Source: Kitasatospora sp052076145 (lineage in GTDB: Bacteria; Actinomycetota; Actinomycetes; Streptomycetales; Streptomycetaceae). Taken from it: a DNA stretch of 64,000 nt. The notes beneath the pieces are model-generated. The model was not told the DNA's origin. It saw only the letters and a list, made by a program, of their open reading frames with translations, and did no database searches. Shown one piece after another: positions 24,752 through 33,719 of the stretch (the stretch's first letter is position 1; each line of letters begins with the position of its first letter). The position numbers were made by a program, and so were the translations under genes. The stretch covers positions 4,216,001 through 4,280,000 of the forward strand of contig NZ_CP197246.1 in the NCBI RefSeq assembly GCF_052076145.1. The letters run 5' to 3'.

Positions 24752-25513
24752 TCAGTTCACCAGCTGGTGCGGCATGACCGTCCGCACCTCGCCGCTCAGG
24801 ATCGCCTCGTACGTCCGGGCGAGCAGCCGTCCGGGCTCGACGCCCAGCTCGTCCGCCAGGATGCGGCGGCCGTCCAGGTAGAGCGACATCGCCTCGGCCT
24901 GCCGCTCGGAGCGGTACAGCGCCGTCATCAGCAGGGCGCGGAAGCGCTCCCGCATCGGATGCTGCGAGACCAGCCCGGTGAGCTCGGAGATCAGCTGGCG
25001 GTGCCGCCCGAGGATCAGGTCGACCTCGATCCGGGCCTCCAGCGCCTCCAGCCGGGCCTCGTCCAGCTGCGGACGCTCCGCGAACACCAGGTGGTCGGTG
25101 ACGTCTGCCAGGGCCTCGCCCTGCCAGAGCGACAGGGCGGCCCGCAGCTGCTCGGCGGCCAGCTCGAAGCGCTGCTCGCGCAGGGCCCGGAAGCCGCTCT
25201 GCGACAGCTCGGTGAAGCGGGTCAGGTCGCACGGCACCTGGTCCGCCATGAGTCTGTAGCCGGTGCGGATGCGTACGAGCGGCACCTCGGGCCCGATCCG
25301 GCGCCGGATCCGCGAGGCGTACGTGTGGATCTGCGCGCCCGCCGTGCTCGGCGGGTTCGTGTCCCAGAGCATCCGCCCCAGGTGTTCGTCGGAGAGCGCC
25401 CGCCCGCCGGCGAGCACCAGTGCCGCGAACATCGTCCGCTGCTTGGTGCCGCTCAGGGCGTCCTCCAGGCCATCGGTCAGGATGTGGACCGGGCCGAGGA
25501 TCCGGAACTCCAT
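24752..25513 (-). CDS. SARP-family transcriptional activator
   Basis: A 253-residue protein of the short SARP type: an OmpR-like winged helix (about 1-90, MEFRILGPVHIL...GTKQRTMFAALVL) and a BTAD domain (about 95-245, LLMTALYRSERQAEAMSLY). It lacks the NB-ARC and TPR parts of the larger regulator at 15.9-18.9 kb. I chose the ATG at 25513, after GAGAGGA; a GTG six codons upstream is possible. SARP genes usually sit at the edge of the cluster they activate, which makes this a candidate right border. Confidence 0.92.
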   Translation of the reverse strand: MEFRILGPVHILTDGLEDALSGTKQRTMFAALVLAGGRALSDEHLGRMLWDTNPPSTAGAQIHTYASRIRRRIGPEVPLVRIRTGYRLMADQVPCDLTRFTELSQSGFRALREQRFELAAEQLRAALSLWQGEALADVTDHLVFAERPQLDEARLEALEARIEVDLILGRHRQLISELTGLVSQHPMRERFRALLMTALYRSERQAEAMSLYLDGRRILADELGVEPGRLLARTYEAILSGEVRTVMPHQLVN

Positions 25514-25697
25514 GATGTCGTCCTCTCTCACCTACGGTGCGGTGCCCGTCTACCCCCGAGACCGCTTGACCGTACGGACAGTAGGAGTCGGCCACATCGG
25601 CCTGATATTGCCTCGATATCGGTCTCCCGAGGGCCTCCCCACCTGCGCCGCAGTGCAGAATGGGGAGGCCGCCCCACCGAACCAGGAGCCCCCGCTC

Positions 25698-26516
25698 GTG
25701 CCGCAGCAGCCCGAAGCCCCCCGATCCGACCTCCGCGCCGACTGCGCGAACTGCTTCGGTCTCTGCTGTGTCGCACTGCCGTTCGCCAAGTCCTCCGACT
25801 TCGCGGCCGACAAGGCAGCCGGGCAGCCGTGCCGGAACCTCCAGCAGGACTTCCGCTGCGGCATCCACACCCGGCTCCGCACCTCGGGCTTCACCGGCTG
25901 CACGGTCTTCGACTGCTTCGGGGCGGGCCAGAAGGTCTCGCAGATCACCTTCGGCGGCACCGACTGGCGCCGGGCCCCGGAGACCTCCCGGCAGATGTTC
26001 GAGGTGTTCCCGGTCGTGCGGCAGCTGCACGAGCTGCTCCACTACCTGACCGAGGCACTCGCCCTCCCGGCCGCCCGCCGGCTGCACGGCGAGCTGCGCG
26101 CGGCGCTGGAGGGCGTCGAGCAGCTCAGCCTCGCCGACGCCGAGACGCTGGTCGCGGCCGACGTCCCGGCCATCCGCGGGCAGGTCAACACGCTCCTGCT
26201 GGAGGCCGGGGAGCTGGCACGGGCCGGTGTGCCGGGCAAGCGGAAGAACCACCGCGGCGCGGACCTCATCGGCGCGAAGCTCAAGGGCGCCGACCTGCGC
26301 GGCGCCAACCTCCGGGGCGCCTGCCTGATCGCCGCCGACCTCAAGGGCGCCGACCTGCGCCAGGCCGACCTGATCGGCGCGGACCTGCGCGACGCCGAGC
26401 TGGCCGGGGCCGACCTCACGGGCAGCATCTTCCTCACCCAGGCGCAGCTGAACGCGGCCAAGGGCGACGCCACCACCAAGCTGCCCCCGACGCTCACCCG
26501 CCCCGCCCACTGGTGA
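25698..26516 (+). CDS. Pentapeptide-repeat protein with Cys-rich N-terminal domain
   Basis: About 272 residues. The N-terminal third has a Cys cluster, CANCFGLCC, with further Cys in QPCRNL, FRCGIH, FTGCTVFDCF. The spacing resembles YkgJ-type Zn/Fe-binding domains. A helical middle region follows (about 95-180). The C-terminal quarter has A(D/N)LxG pentapeptide repeats (GADLIGAKLKGADLRGANL and on), which form a right-handed quadrilateral beta-helix. The GTG start after CCAGGAG is the best guess; the frame is open further upstream. DNA-mimic resistance proteins such as Qnr/MfpA are all-repeat proteins, so this Cys-domain fusion is different. Function is unknown. Confidence 0.82.
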   Translation: MPQQPEAPRSDLRADCANCFGLCCVALPFAKSSDFAADKAAGQPCRNLQQDFRCGIHTRLRTSGFTGCTVFDCFGAGQKVSQITFGGTDWRRAPETSRQMFEVFPVVRQLHELLHYLTEALALPAARRLHGELRAALEGVEQLSLADAETLVAADVPAIRGQVNTLLLEAGELARAGVPGKRKNHRGADLIGAKLKGADLRGANLRGACLIAADLKGADLRQADLIGADLRDAELAGADLTGSIFLTQAQLNAAKGDATTKLPPTLTRPAHW

Positions 26517-26607
26517 CCGCCTGACGCCGTGTCCGCCCCGGGCCGGCCGGTGCCACGGCGCGGGATGAGATCATCAGGGCCTGCGCAGTGGAGAAGGCGG
26601 AGGGGGC

Positions 26608-27312
26608 ATGGACGAGGTGACGGCAGCCGAGGGCGCGCCGCTGGTGATGGTCGCGGGCACCGACGAGGTGCTCCGGCATCCGGAGGCGACCCTGCACACG
26701 CTGACCGCCGTCGAGCACGAGCGGGCCGGCCGCTTCCGCCGCGAGGAGGACCGGCGCAACTTCGTCGCCGCCCACCTGCTCGTCCGGGTCTGCGCCGCCC
26801 GCCTGCTCGGCCCGGCCGCCGGGCCGCTCACTCTCGCGCAGCGCTGCCCCGACTGCGGGCTCGGCGATCACGGCAAGCCCTACCTGCCCGAGCACCCCGG
26901 CCTGGAGGTCAGCCTCTCGCACAGCCGGGGCGTGGTCGCCGCCGCCGCCGCGTACGGCCCGGTCGGGGTCGACGTCGAGCTGCCGCAGCACGGCGCCCTC
27001 GATGCGGGGGTGCTGCAACGGGTGCTCACCGAGCGCGAGTTGCGCCTGGTCGAGCAGCACGCCGACCCCGAGCAGGCCTTCCTCCGGCAGTGGGTCCGCA
27101 AGGAGGCGCTGATCAAGATCGGCCGGGTCACCCTCGACACGATGGGCGAGGTCGACCTCGCCGGGCTGCCGCTGAGCGCGGACGGCGCCCCGCTGCGCAG
27201 CCGGTTCGAGCAGCTGCACTTCCTCGACTGGGACGACCACAGGCTCGGGGCGACGGTGGTCGTGGTGGCCACCGTCGCCCCGAGCATCAGCGATCTCGCT
27301 CTCACACGCTGA
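26608..27312 (+). CDS. Sfp-type 4'-phosphopantetheinyl transferase
   Basis: A 234-residue Sfp/HetI-type enzyme, which moves phosphopantetheine from CoA to carrier-domain serines. Magnesium/CoA motifs GVDVE and WVRKEALIK are present with the expected spacing of about 45 residues, and VSLSHSRG matches the upstream conserved histidine motif. A CPDC pair in the N-terminal half is common in actinobacterial members. It is the only such gene in the window and could activate the NRPS carrier serines, although it lies about 15 kb from it. Its 3' end overlaps the convergent exporter gene by eleven bases. Confidence 0.92.
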   Translation: MDEVTAAEGAPLVMVAGTDEVLRHPEATLHTLTAVEHERAGRFRREEDRRNFVAAHLLVRVCAARLLGPAAGPLTLAQRCPDCGLGDHGKPYLPEHPGLEVSLSHSRGVVAAAAAYGPVGVDVELPQHGALDAGVLQRVLTERELRLVEQHADPEQAFLRQWVRKEALIKIGRVTLDTMGEVDLAGLPLSADGAPLRSRFEQLHFLDWDDHRLGATVVVVATVAPSISDLALTR

Positions 27313-28804
27313 CGAGCTCCGGCTCGGTCGCTGCGTCCTCAGTCGCCGCGTCCTCGGCGGCCTGCTCCGGCTGAGCGGCCCGGCGCGGCAGGGCGAACAT
27401 CAGGGCGAAGACCGCCAGCAGCCCGCCCGCCACCCACCACAGCGAGTGGGTGAAGGCGTCGACGAAGACCGGGCCCATCGCCTGCCGGGCCGGGTCGGCG
27501 GCGTCCACCACGCTGAAGAAGGTCACGGAGGAGAGGCCGAGGCCCAGCGCCACCCCGAGCTGCTGGGTGGTGTTGATCAGGCCGGAGGCCGAGCCGGAGT
27601 GGTCGCGCGGCACGTCGGAGAGCACCGAGTCGGTCAGCGGCGCGACGATCAGGCCCATCCCGGCGCCCATCACCACCATCGGCAGCGCCATCTGCCAGGG
27701 GTGGATGCCCGAGCCGTAGTGGCGCGCCTCGGCGATGTAGACCAGGGCGCCCGCCGCCATCACCAGCGCCCCGGCCTGGAGCACCTTGCGCCCGAAGCGC
27801 GGCACCAGCTTCTGCACCGACATCCCGGCGGCGACGGAGACCGCCAGCGAGAACGGCACACCCGTCAGGCCGGCCCGCAGCGGGCTCCAGCCGAGCCCGA
27901 GCTGCATGTAGAGCGTCCAGACCAGGAAGAAGATGCCGGTCGCGATGCCGAAGGTCAGCTGCACGCCGATGCCCGCCGCGAAGCTCTTCACCCGGAACAG
28001 CGACAGCTCGACCAGTGGCGAGCCGTCCCGCCGCAGCTTGGCGCGCTCGTACGCGAGGAACACGGCGAAGACCGGCACGCTGCCCGCCATCAGCGCGAAG
28101 CCCCACAGCGGCCAGCCCGCCTCGCGGCCCTGGGTGAGCGGGTAGAGCAGCATCAGCAGTGCGGCGGTGGCGAGCACCATGCCCAGCAGGTCCAGCTTCA
28201 GCGCCTTCGGGGCCCGCGACTCGCTGACGTACCGGCTGCCGAGCAGCAGACCGGCCAGGCCGATCGGCAGGTTGACCAGGAAGATCGGCCGCCAGCCGAG
28301 CCCGAGGAAGTCCCACTCCGTCAGCACCGCACCCAGCAGCGGGCCGAGCATGGCCCCGAGGCCGACCATCGCGCCGAACATCCCGAAGACCTTGCCGCGC
28401 TCGTGCGCGGGGAAGGTGGTGTGGATGATGGCCAGCACCTGCGGCACCATCAGTGCGGCCGTGCCGCCCTGGAGCACCCGGGCCGCGACCAGCAGCTGCG
28501 GGTCACCGGCCAGGCCGCAGAGCGCCGATGCGACGGTGAAGCCGCCGATGCCGAGCAGGAAGAGCCGCTTGCGGCCGTAGATGTCGCCGAGCCGCCCGCC
28601 GGTGATCAGGCCCACCGCGAAGGCCAGCGCGTACCCGGCGGTGATCCACTGGAGCTGGCTGAACGAGGCGCCGGTCTCGTGTTGGATGGTCGGCATGGCG
28701 ATGTTGACGATGGTGACGTCGACCAGGTCCATCAGGCTGGCCGTCATCACCACGGCCAGCGCCAGCCAGCGCCTGCGATCGGGGGCCTCCGTTACGGATG
28801 ACAT
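27302..28804 (-). CDS. DHA2-family MFS drug exporter
   Basis: A 500-residue transporter with about 14 membrane helices, of the EmrB/QacA (DHA2) type. Motif D1 is LDLVDVTIVNIAMP, motif A is GRLGDIYGRKR, and antiporter motif C appears as GLGAMLGPLLG. The C-terminus is a short Ala/Glu/Thr tail (EDAATEDAATE). Its start faces the WYL regulator start across 90 bases, so that regulator is the likely controller. The substrate cannot be read from sequence. Confidence 0.92.
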   Translation of the reverse strand: MSSVTEAPDRRRWLALAVVMTASLMDLVDVTIVNIAMPTIQHETGASFSQLQWITAGYALAFAVGLITGGRLGDIYGRKRLFLLGIGGFTVASALCGLAGDPQLLVAARVLQGGTAALMVPQVLAIIHTTFPAHERGKVFGMFGAMVGLGAMLGPLLGAVLTEWDFLGLGWRPIFLVNLPIGLAGLLLGSRYVSESRAPKALKLDLLGMVLATAALLMLLYPLTQGREAGWPLWGFALMAGSVPVFAVFLAYERAKLRRDGSPLVELSLFRVKSFAAGIGVQLTFGIATGIFFLVWTLYMQLGLGWSPLRAGLTGVPFSLAVSVAAGMSVQKLVPRFGRKVLQAGALVMAAGALVYIAEARHYGSGIHPWQMALPMVVMGAGMGLIVAPLTDSVLSDVPRDHSGSASGLINTTQQLGVALGLGLSSVTFFSVVDAADPARQAMGPVFVDAFTHSLWWVAGGLLAVFALMFALPRRAAQPEQAAEDAATEDAATEPELVSV

Positions 28805-28894
28805 GGGTGCTCTTCTCCTTCAGGTGGTCGGACTCTCCGAAGGTAGGCCCCATATAGGCCAGATCCTGTCCGCTTGGTCCGCCATCCTGGAGTC
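28805..28894. promoter_or_regulatory. Divergent promoter, MFS exporter / WYL regulator
   Basis: The 90-base gap between two divergent starts must hold both promoters and probably the regulator's operator. It contains GGCCCCATATAGGCC (28846-28860), a partly symmetric sequence, which is the best operator candidate by position. The assignment is inference. Confidence 0.4.
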
Positions 28895-29842
28895 ATGACC
28901 GACACCCCGGCACGGCTGCTGAATCTGCTCTCCCTCCTCCAGATCCCGCGCGAGTGGCCCGGCAGCGAGCTGGCCGACCGCCTGGAGGTCAGCCCGCGCA
29001 CCATCCGCCGCGACATCGAGCGGCTGCGCGACCTCGGCTACCCCGTCGAGGCCACCCGGGGCGCGATCGGCGGGTACCGGTTGGTCGCGGGCGCCGCGAT
29101 GCCCCCGCTGCTGCTCGACGACGAGGAGGCCGTCGCCATCGCGGTCGGCCTGCGGGCGGCGGCGGGCAACGCCGTCGAGGGCATCGAGGAGGCGTCCGTC
29201 CGCGCCCTCGCCAAACTCGTCCAGGTGCTCCCGGCCCGGCTGCGCCACCGGGTCGGCTCGCTGAGCGCCGCGACCGTCCAGCTGCCGATGGGCGGCGGCC
29301 CCCGGATCGACCCGGAGATCCTCACCCTGCTGGCCACAGCCACCGCCGGGCACGAACGGCTCCGCTTCGCCTACCGCGCCGCCGACGGCTCCGACACCCG
29401 CCGGCTGGTCGAACCCCACCGCCTGGTCGCCGCCGGGCGCCGCTGGTACCTCGTCGCGTACGACAACGACCGCGACGACTGGCGGATCTTCCGGGTCGAC
29501 CGCCTCAGCGAGCCGGTCGCCACCGGCTCCCGCGCCGCACCCCGGGAGCTCCCGGCCGAGGACGCCGCCGCCTTCGTCGCCGCCAAGTTCGCCAACCGCT
29601 TCCCCGGCCACCAGGCCGTCGTCACCCTGCACGCCCCCGCCGACCGCCTGCCCCCGTACCTCGGCGAGCTGGAGCCCATCGACGACGCCAGCTGCCGCCT
29701 CCGCACCCGCGCCGACTCTCTGGAGTGGCTGGCCGTCCGCCTCGCCACCCTCGGCTGCGAGTTCGAAGTCCACGAGCCCCCACAGCTCGCCGACACCCTG
29801 CGAGCCCTCGCCGGCCGCCTGACCCGCGCAGCGGGCGGCTGA
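28895..29842 (+). CDS. HTH-WYL transcriptional regulator
   Basis: A 315-residue regulator. The N-terminal HTH (about 8-65, LADRLEVSPRTIRRDIERLRDLGYPVE) is of the HTH_11/DeoR-like type. The WYL domain (about 135-225) contains RRWYLVAYD and WRIFRVDRLSE. A WCX extension ends the protein. WYL domains bind nucleic acid or small ligands. GGAG lies just before the ATG. The divergent MFS exporter is the probable target. Confidence 0.9.
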   Translation: MTDTPARLLNLLSLLQIPREWPGSELADRLEVSPRTIRRDIERLRDLGYPVEATRGAIGGYRLVAGAAMPPLLLDDEEAVAIAVGLRAAAGNAVEGIEEASVRALAKLVQVLPARLRHRVGSLSAATVQLPMGGGPRIDPEILTLLATATAGHERLRFAYRAADGSDTRRLVEPHRLVAAGRRWYLVAYDNDRDDWRIFRVDRLSEPVATGSRAAPRELPAEDAAAFVAAKFANRFPGHQAVVTLHAPADRLPPYLGELEPIDDASCRLRTRADSLEWLAVRLATLGCEFEVHEPPQLADTLRALAGRLTRAAGG

Positions 29843-29871
29843 ACGTTCCCCGCGCCCCTGGGCAGTGCCGT

Positions 29872-32247
29872 TCAGAGCGCCCGGCGGCGCTGGAGCCACG
29901 CGAAGGCCGCCCAGCCGGGCAGCACCGGCAGCAGGAAGGTCAGCAGCCGGTACAGCGTCACCGCCGCGAACGCCGCGCCTTCGTCCATCCCCGCCATCTG
30001 CCGCAGCGCCGTCACCAGCAGGACGTCGACCACCCCGGCCCCTCCCGGGGTGGGCGCTGCCGAGCCGAGGGCGTTGCCGGCCAGGAAGGCCACCGCCACG
30101 GCGGCGTAGCCGGGCTGCTGCCCGACGGCCAGCGCGCAGCAGTACAGGCAGGTGATGAAGGCCAGCGACACCAGCAGTTGTCCGGCCACCCCGAGGGCGA
30201 GCTTGCCGGGCTGCTGGAGCAGGTCCAGCAGCCGGGGCAGCACCTCGGCCCGCAGCGGGCGCAGCAGCCCGCCGATCCGCCGCCGCACCCACGGCACGGC
30301 GAAGCCGGACACCACCACCGCGCAGAGCAGCACCGCGCCGACCGCCAGCACCCGGGCGGAGGGCATCTCGCCCTGCGGGGCTCGCCCCAACAGTGCGGCG
30401 AAGAAGGCGAGTTGCAGCAGGTGCAGGGCCAGCCCGCCGAGCTGGGAGACGCCGACGCTCGACAGTGCCTGCGGGGTCGGTACGCCGCCGCACTGGAGGA
30501 AGCGGGTGTTAAGTGCGACCCCGCCGACCCCGCCGGGGGAGACCAGCTTGGCGAACGCACCGGCCACCTGTACGGCCAGGGCCCGCCCGAAGTGCAGCCG
30601 CTCGGGCACGAATCCGACGAACCCGAGGGTCGCGGCGAGATAGCTGAGCGCGGCGGCACCGGCGGCCAGGCCGAACCAGAACGGGTCGGCGGCGGAGAGG
30701 ACGGCGAACGGGTCGCGGTCGCTGGTGAGGAGGTAGCGCAGCAGCAGGTACCCGGCGAGCAGCCCGGCCCCGACGGTCAGCAGCGTGCGCGGCCGCAGCC
30801 GCTCCAGCCGGACGGGCTGCACCTCTGCCTGCGGCTGGTCGCGGAGCAGCGACTCCCTTACCGCGCCGAGCAGTTCGGGCTGCGCCTTGAGGGCGGCCCG
30901 GGAGCCGGGGGCGAGGGCGATCGGCTGGAGCAGCGGCAGGGCGGCGCAGAGCGCGGGGGCGCCGAGCACGGTGGTGCCGGTCCGGACGGCCGGTTCAGCA
31001 CCGGCCCGCAGGGCGAGGGTGCTGAGCATCCCGGCGACGTCCAGGTGCAGTTGGAGCTCTCCGGCGGCTATCTCGCCGTCGGAGAGGCCGACCAGGTGGA
31101 CGGCGCCGTCGGGGGCGATCAGCAGCGCGTCGGCGGAGATGGCCCGGTGGGCCGTCCGGCGGCGTTGCAGCAGTTGGAGCTGCTGCCAGGCGTCGGTGAG
31201 CAGCTCGTCGGTCAGCTCCTCCTCGGCGAGTTCGCCGAAGGCCCGGCCGGGGAGGTAGTGGTAGGCCACGACCGTGGAGTCGGGCGCGAGTTGGGCCGTG
31301 GCGGCGATCTGCCGGGTGCGCACCCCGGCGGCGGTCGCGGCGTACGCGAGCAGCGCCTCGTGCTCCAGGCCGGTGCGTGGTGGCAGCAGGCCGCGCGGGG
31401 TCAGCTCGGCGCGCAGCCGCAGCAGCCGCCAGAGGTGGCCGGGCCAGCCGCTGGTCTGGGCGCGCGGGTCGAGCACGAGCACGTCGAGGTCGGGGCGGCC
31501 GTCGTGCTGGGTGACGAGGTACCGGCCGGGGGCCGTCCGGCGGGCGAGGTGCGGCCTGACCCCGGCCTGGCCGAGGGCGATCAGCAGCTGTGCGGTGGTC
31601 GGCCGGCAGGCGGGGGTGCCGAGTGCGTACGTGGTGGCGTGCCCGGCGGCCCAGCCGATCAGCAGGGCGAGCACCAGCGAGAGCGGGGTGGCGTAGCCGG
31701 TGACGAGGCCGGACAGCCCGGCGACGCCCAGGGTGACGGCCAGGGCGGTGCGCCAGCGCGGCAACCTGGCTGCCCCGGCGGTGGTCATGAAGGCGAGCAC
31801 CGGGGCGAGGTGCCCGTACACCGGGTCGGTGCGGCCGACGCCGCCCGGGTTGGTGTGGGTGAGGGCGGCGAGGCCGCCGACGGCCGCGTCCAGGGCGAGC
31901 GAGAGCCCGTAGGCGAGGACGGCGGCGGCGACCCCGTCGGCGAGGCCCCGGTGGGCCCGGCGGGCGAGGCGCTGCCCGGCGAAGGCGAGCGGCAGGACGA
32001 GCAGGGCGACGGCGGCGAGCAGCCCGGCCGGCCCGCCGAGTGCCCACGGCACCTGTTCGGTGCCCTGGGCGACGTCGGCGTCCAGGCCGTCGGCGGTGCC
32101 CTGCGCACCCGTGGCCAGCAGCAATGTCAGCCCGGCTGCGGCGAGCCCCGTCAGGGCGCGGACCAGGGAGGCCGGGTGCCGGACGCGTACGTTCTCGGCG
32201 GCCGTCCGCAGCGAAGTCGAGGTGTCATCTTGTATCACCGTTGCCAC
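29872..32247 (-). CDS. Flippase/LPG-synthase-type membrane protein with degenerate kinase-like domain
   Basis: About 791 residues in three parts. The first (about 20-220) has six or so membrane helices. The middle (about 230-460) is soluble and resembles a protein-kinase/ABC1 fold: HRAISADALLI sits where HRD...N is expected and VGLSDGEIA where DFG is expected, but the catalytic Asp after HR is Ala, so it is probably a pseudokinase. The last part (about 490-790) is a lysylphosphatidylglycerol-synthase/UPF0104 membrane domain (SPGGVGGVALNTRFL, TPGGAGVVDVLL). It lacks the soluble aminoacyl transferase domain of MprF, so lipid flipping or polyprenyl-lipid handling is more likely than lysylation. 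I chose GTG 32247, with GGGAG upstream; 32262 is possible. Confidence 0.85.
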   Translation of the reverse strand: MATVIQDDTSTSLRTAAENVRVRHPASLVRALTGLAAAGLTLLLATGAQGTADGLDADVAQGTEQVPWALGGPAGLLAAVALLVLPLAFAGQRLARRAHRGLADGVAAAVLAYGLSLALDAAVGGLAALTHTNPGGVGRTDPVYGHLAPVLAFMTTAGAARLPRWRTALAVTLGVAGLSGLVTGYATPLSLVLALLIGWAAGHATTYALGTPACRPTTAQLLIALGQAGVRPHLARRTAPGRYLVTQHDGRPDLDVLVLDPRAQTSGWPGHLWRLLRLRAELTPRGLLPPRTGLEHEALLAYAATAAGVRTRQIAATAQLAPDSTVVAYHYLPGRAFGELAEEELTDELLTDAWQQLQLLQRRRTAHRAISADALLIAPDGAVHLVGLSDGEIAAGELQLHLDVAGMLSTLALRAGAEPAVRTGTTVLGAPALCAALPLLQPIALAPGSRAALKAQPELLGAVRESLLRDQPQAEVQPVRLERLRPRTLLTVGAGLLAGYLLLRYLLTSDRDPFAVLSAADPFWFGLAAGAAALSYLAATLGFVGFVPERLHFGRALAVQVAGAFAKLVSPGGVGGVALNTRFLQCGGVPTPQALSSVGVSQLGGLALHLLQLAFFAALLGRAPQGEMPSARVLAVGAVLLCAVVVSGFAVPWVRRRIGGLLRPLRAEVLPRLLDLLQQPGKLALGVAGQLLVSLAFITCLYCCALAVGQQPGYAAVAVAFLAGNALGSAAPTPGGAGVVDVLLVTALRQMAGMDEGAAFAAVTLYRLLTFLLPVLPGWAAFAWLQRRRAL

Positions 32248-32307
32248 GGGGCATGCTCCCACACCCCGGTGACACTCCCGCCTTCTCCGTCAGGTCGGGG
32301 TCTGCGG

Positions 32308-32344
32308 GCGTGACGGCCGGGCGTGACGGCCGGGCGTGACGGCC
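32308..32344. repeat. 13-bp tandem repeat
   Basis: Nearly three adjacent copies of GCGTGACGGCCGG lie between the flippase start and the SDR stop. They overlap the end of neither gene. This is a short local duplication with no evident function. Confidence 0.7.
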
Positions 32345-32345
32345 C

Positions 32346-33107
32346 TCAGGCCTGCCGGGTCGGCAGGACGACGACCTGGCGCAGGTTCACGTGCCGGGGG
32401 CGGCTGACGGTGTAGGCGACGAGGTCGGCGACGTCCTCGGAGGTCAGCGCCGGGATGGCGGTGAACATCGAGTCGATCAGGTCGGAGAGCCCGGGGTTGT
32501 CGACGTGGGCGGGGAGCTCGGTGTCGGTCAGGCCCGGCTCGATGTTGGTGACGCGGACGTCTCGCGGGCCGAGTTCGGGCCGCAGCCCGGCGGCGAGGTG
32601 GGTCAGGGCGGCCTTGGTGGCGCTGTAGACGGCGAAGTCGGGGAAGGTCACGTGCGCGCCGATCGAGGAGATGGTGACGAGATCGGCGGCCCGGCCCGCG
32701 TCGGCGGCCGCGAGCAGGTCCGGGGTGAAGGCGCGGATCACCCGGAGCACGCCGGTGAGGTTGGTGTCGATCATCCGGGTCCACTCGTCGAGCCGGCCGT
32801 CGGCGATCGGGTTGGGCAGCATCACCCCGGCGGCGGCCACCACCAGGTCGACCGCGCCGTACGCGCCCTGCACCCGCTCGGCGGCGGCGTCCACCGAGGC
32901 CTGGTCGGTGACGTCCGTGGTGACGGCCAGGGCCTGCCCGCCCTCGGCGGTGATCTTGTCGACGAGTTCCGTCAGCCGCTCGGTGCGGCGGGCGAGCAGC
33001 GCGACGCGGGCGCCCTGGGCGGCGAGCAGCCGGGCGGTCGCGGCGCCCATGCCGCTGGCGGCTCCGGTGACGACGGCGGTGCGGCCGGTGAGGTCGGCGA
33101 AACTCAT
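32346..33107 (-). CDS. Short-chain dehydrogenase/reductase
   Basis: A 253-residue classical SDR. It has the cofactor loop TGAASGMG near residue 15, the stabilising motif VAAAGV (in place of NNAG), a catalytic Ser in TISSIGAH and the YSATK pair. Arg residues after the second strand (LLARRTERL) favour NADP(H). The substrate is unknown. The start faces a 92-residue ORF across about 225 bases; no operon partner is evident. Confidence 0.9.
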   Translation of the reverse strand: MSFADLTGRTAVVTGAASGMGAATARLLAAQGARVALLARRTERLTELVDKITAEGGQALAVTTDVTDQASVDAAAERVQGAYGAVDLVVAAAGVMLPNPIADGRLDEWTRMIDTNLTGVLRVIRAFTPDLLAAADAGRAADLVTISSIGAHVTFPDFAVYSATKAALTHLAAGLRPELGPRDVRVTNIEPGLTDTELPAHVDNPGLSDLIDSMFTAIPALTSEDVADLVAYTVSRPRHVNLRQVVVLPTRQA

Positions 33108-33333
33108 GGGGTGTGCCTCCAGGTCGGGTCGGTGGCTCCACTCTCCGGCCGTCCGGCGGCCCGACCCAGTGCCCTGCTGTACCTGGGTCTGCCAGGGCCA
33201 GGCTGGACGGCTGCTCGCCCGACTGGACGGCCGCCGAAACCCGGGAAAGGCTACAATCCGGACATATCAGCCCACGCGTCCGGATCGCCGAGCACACCGG
33301 CCCGGCGGGCGAGGCGCCGAAGGGAGACCGACG

Positions 33334-33612
33334 ATGACCAAGCGATCGACCGGCCGGATGCAGCAACTCCGCCGTGGCACGCAGGAGATCCTCGAACGCC
33401 GAAGCATGGCCGCCAGCCCCGGCGCACTCCCACCGGATCTCCACACCGACACCCTGAAGGCGGCCGGGCGCACCCCGTACGCCGGTGACATCGCCTTCAC
33501 CCACGGCGGCCGCCGCGCCCTCGGCTCCGCCACCCCGATGACCGGCTCGGCGCACCACGCCGAACTCCCCGGCCACCGCCACCGCGGCGCCGAGAAGCAC
33601 TCGGCGCACTGA
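33334..33612 (+). CDS. Small basic hypothetical protein
   Basis: 92 residues, with an ATG after GAAGGGAG. It is polar and basic, with Arg/Gly/His-rich ends (MTKRSTGRMQQLRRGTQE and RHRGAEKHSAH), and no signal, membrane helix or Cys. I do not recognise it. The good ribosome site and isolated position between SDR and Nudix genes make it a probable real gene. Confidence 0.5.
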   Translation: MTKRSTGRMQQLRRGTQEILERRSMAASPGALPPDLHTDTLKAAGRTPYAGDIAFTHGGRRALGSATPMTGSAHHAELPGHRHRGAEKHSAH

Positions 33613-33719
33613 CCCCCCCCGGAGGGGCGCGGGGAGCTCGCGCGGTTGATCGAAAAGCCCCCCGTGCCCCTCCGGCTGTCGTACGCTTCCCCCGGACCGC
33701 GACCTCCGGAGGACTCCCC

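Noticed and set aside
1561..28859. Shared motif ATATAGGC at 1561, 14713 and 28852
   Set aside because: One copy lies between a terminator and a stop codon, where a promoter makes no sense, so the matches are probably chance.
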